A stretch of 5,114 nt of DNA from a bacterium. Its GTDB lineage: Bacteria; Actinomycetota; Actinomycetes; Actinomycetales; Actinomycetaceae. The notes under the pieces were generated by a model that did not search any database, was not told where the DNA came from, and was given only the letters and a program-made list of their open reading frames with translations. Of this stretch, positions 4,910 to 5,114 are shown piece by piece. The translations under genes were made by a program, and so were the position numbers. Each line of letters opens with the position of its first letter. Within the stretch, counting starts at the first letter, position 1. Location of the stretch: assembly GCA_030544165.1 (NCBI GenBank), contig JAUNRP010000156.1, forward strand, positions 1 to 5,114. The letters are read 5' to 3'.

Positions 4910-4924
4910 TTCAACGCCGTTGAA
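4910..4924. promoter_or_regulatory. Perfect 15-bp palindrome, candidate TetR operator over the activase -35
   Basis: TTCAACG-C-CGTTGAA is fully symmetric about C4917. Its right arm overlaps the TTGAAG hexamer (4920-4925) that is the best -35 for the activase gene, so a bound dimer would block RNA polymerase. A near copy lies at 4824-4838, and the TetR gene is the adjacent divergent gene, the usual arrangement for local TetR control. Confidence 0.72.
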
Positions 4925-4949
4925 GCGCGCCGCCGAAGCTGGCTACCTT
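4920..4949 (+). promoter_or_regulatory. Predicted promoter of the activase gene
   Basis: -35 TTGAAG (4920-4925), 18-nt spacer, -10 TACCTT (4944-4949). The expected transcription start is near 4956, giving a leader of about 20 nt that includes the Shine-Dalgarno sequence. The -35 shares bases with the palindrome at 4910-4924. Confidence 0.55.
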
Positions 4950-4961
4950 CGTCCTGAGGGG

Positions 4962-4968
4962 AAGGAGG
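4962..4968 (+). promoter_or_regulatory. Strong Shine-Dalgarno sequence of the activase gene
   Basis: AAGGAGG, a near-perfect complement of the 16S rRNA 3' end, stands 7 nt before the ATG at 4976. It fixes the start and contrasts with the four minus-strand genes, none of which has a usable ribosome binding site. Confidence 0.85.
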
Positions 4969-4975
4969 TGGCGCC

Positions 4976-5114
4976 ATGAACGCCCGCCTGCGGCTCGGCC
5001 TGGATATCGGCTCCACCACGCTCAAGCTCGTCCTCCTCGATGGGCTCGAGATCCGGTTCGAGACCTACCGCCGCCACAACGCGGACATCACCGGTGAGCT
5101 CAACCGCCTCCTGG
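4976..5114 (+). CDS. Acyl-CoA dehydratase activase-type ATPase (BadF/BadG/BcrA/BcrD family), N-terminal 46 codons only
   Basis: Beginning of an ASKHA-fold ATPase. Residues 7-16, LGLDIGSTTL, form the phosphate-1 loop in the DIGSTTxK form typical of activators of 2-hydroxyacyl-CoA dehydratases. In that family a homodimeric [4Fe-4S] activase uses ATP to inject an electron into the dehydratase or benzoyl-CoA reductase. The following TYRRHNADITGELNRLL matches the second strand and helix as I remember them from the very large actinobacterial proteins that fuse activase and dehydratase-like regions, but the iron-sulfur cysteines and everything after residue 46 lie outside the window. Expression is expected from the promoter at 4920-4949 with repression by the divergent TetR. 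Alternatives in the same fold (sugar kinases, other BcrAD-type ATPases) are less likely given DIGSTTLK plus the RRHNAD motif. The gene is cut by the window edge; it is not necessarily truncated in the genome. Confidence 0.8.
   Translation, partial: MNARLRLGLDIGSTTLKLVLLDGLEIRFETYRRHNADITGELNRLL

Larger units (their letters stand above)
4740..4975. promoter_or_regulatory. Divergent regulatory region between the TetR and activase genes (236 bp)
   Basis: This non-coding stretch is richer in A+T around 4821-4924 than its surroundings. It contains the two related palindromes, a separate 7-bp inverted repeat between them, the predicted activase promoter and a strong ribosome binding site. A weak third half-match, CGTAGAA at 4888-4894, equals the reverse complement of the altered arm of the left palindrome. 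No small gene is apparent. Confidence 0.7.

Overview
The base composition (roughly 70% G+C, strongly GC-biased third codon positions), TANNNT-type -10 elements, leaderless starts and lipoproteins with an actinobacterial-type Cys-rich module point to a high-GC actinomycete. A member of the Micrococcales, perhaps Dermabacteraceae-like, is a guess I cannot prove. The window holds seven genes: six complete and one cut by the right edge. There are no RNA genes, transposons, CRISPR arrays or integration signs. Bases 1-23 lie beyond the TetR stop and show nothing I can name.

Left block (24-2678, all minus strand). Reading in the direction of transcription there is a patatin-like phospholipase (2678-1668), a close paralogue of it (1634-672), and a TetR/AcrR regulator (614-24). 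Gaps are 33 and 57 nt. Each gene also has its own TANNNT hexamer 6-8 nt before its ATG and no Shine-Dalgarno sequence, the layout expected of leaderless transcripts.

Middle block (2789-4090, plus strand, divergent from the patatins). Two tandem paralogous lipoproteins share nearly the same signal peptide and the same residues after the lipid-anchored Cys. Each has a Pro-rich stalk followed by a Cys-containing module: one copy in the first protein, three diverging copies in the second. Both start after similar GGAGAG ribosome binding sites and probably form an operon.

Right block (4107-5114). A second TetR/AcrR gene (minus strand) converges on the lipoproteins with a 16-bp gap and diverges from the start of an acyl-CoA dehydratase activase-type ATPase (plus strand, partial). 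The 236-bp divergent region carries two copies of a 15-bp palindrome, TTCAACG-C-CGTTGAA. The perfect copy overlaps the predicted -35 of the activase gene, so repression by the adjacent TetR is the simplest model. A third, unrelated inverted repeat lies between the two copies.

The main oddity is two neighbouring gene families, cytoplasmic patatins and surface lipoproteins, each tandemly duplicated and set back to back. I do not recognise this as a described system. A functional link between them is inference from position only.
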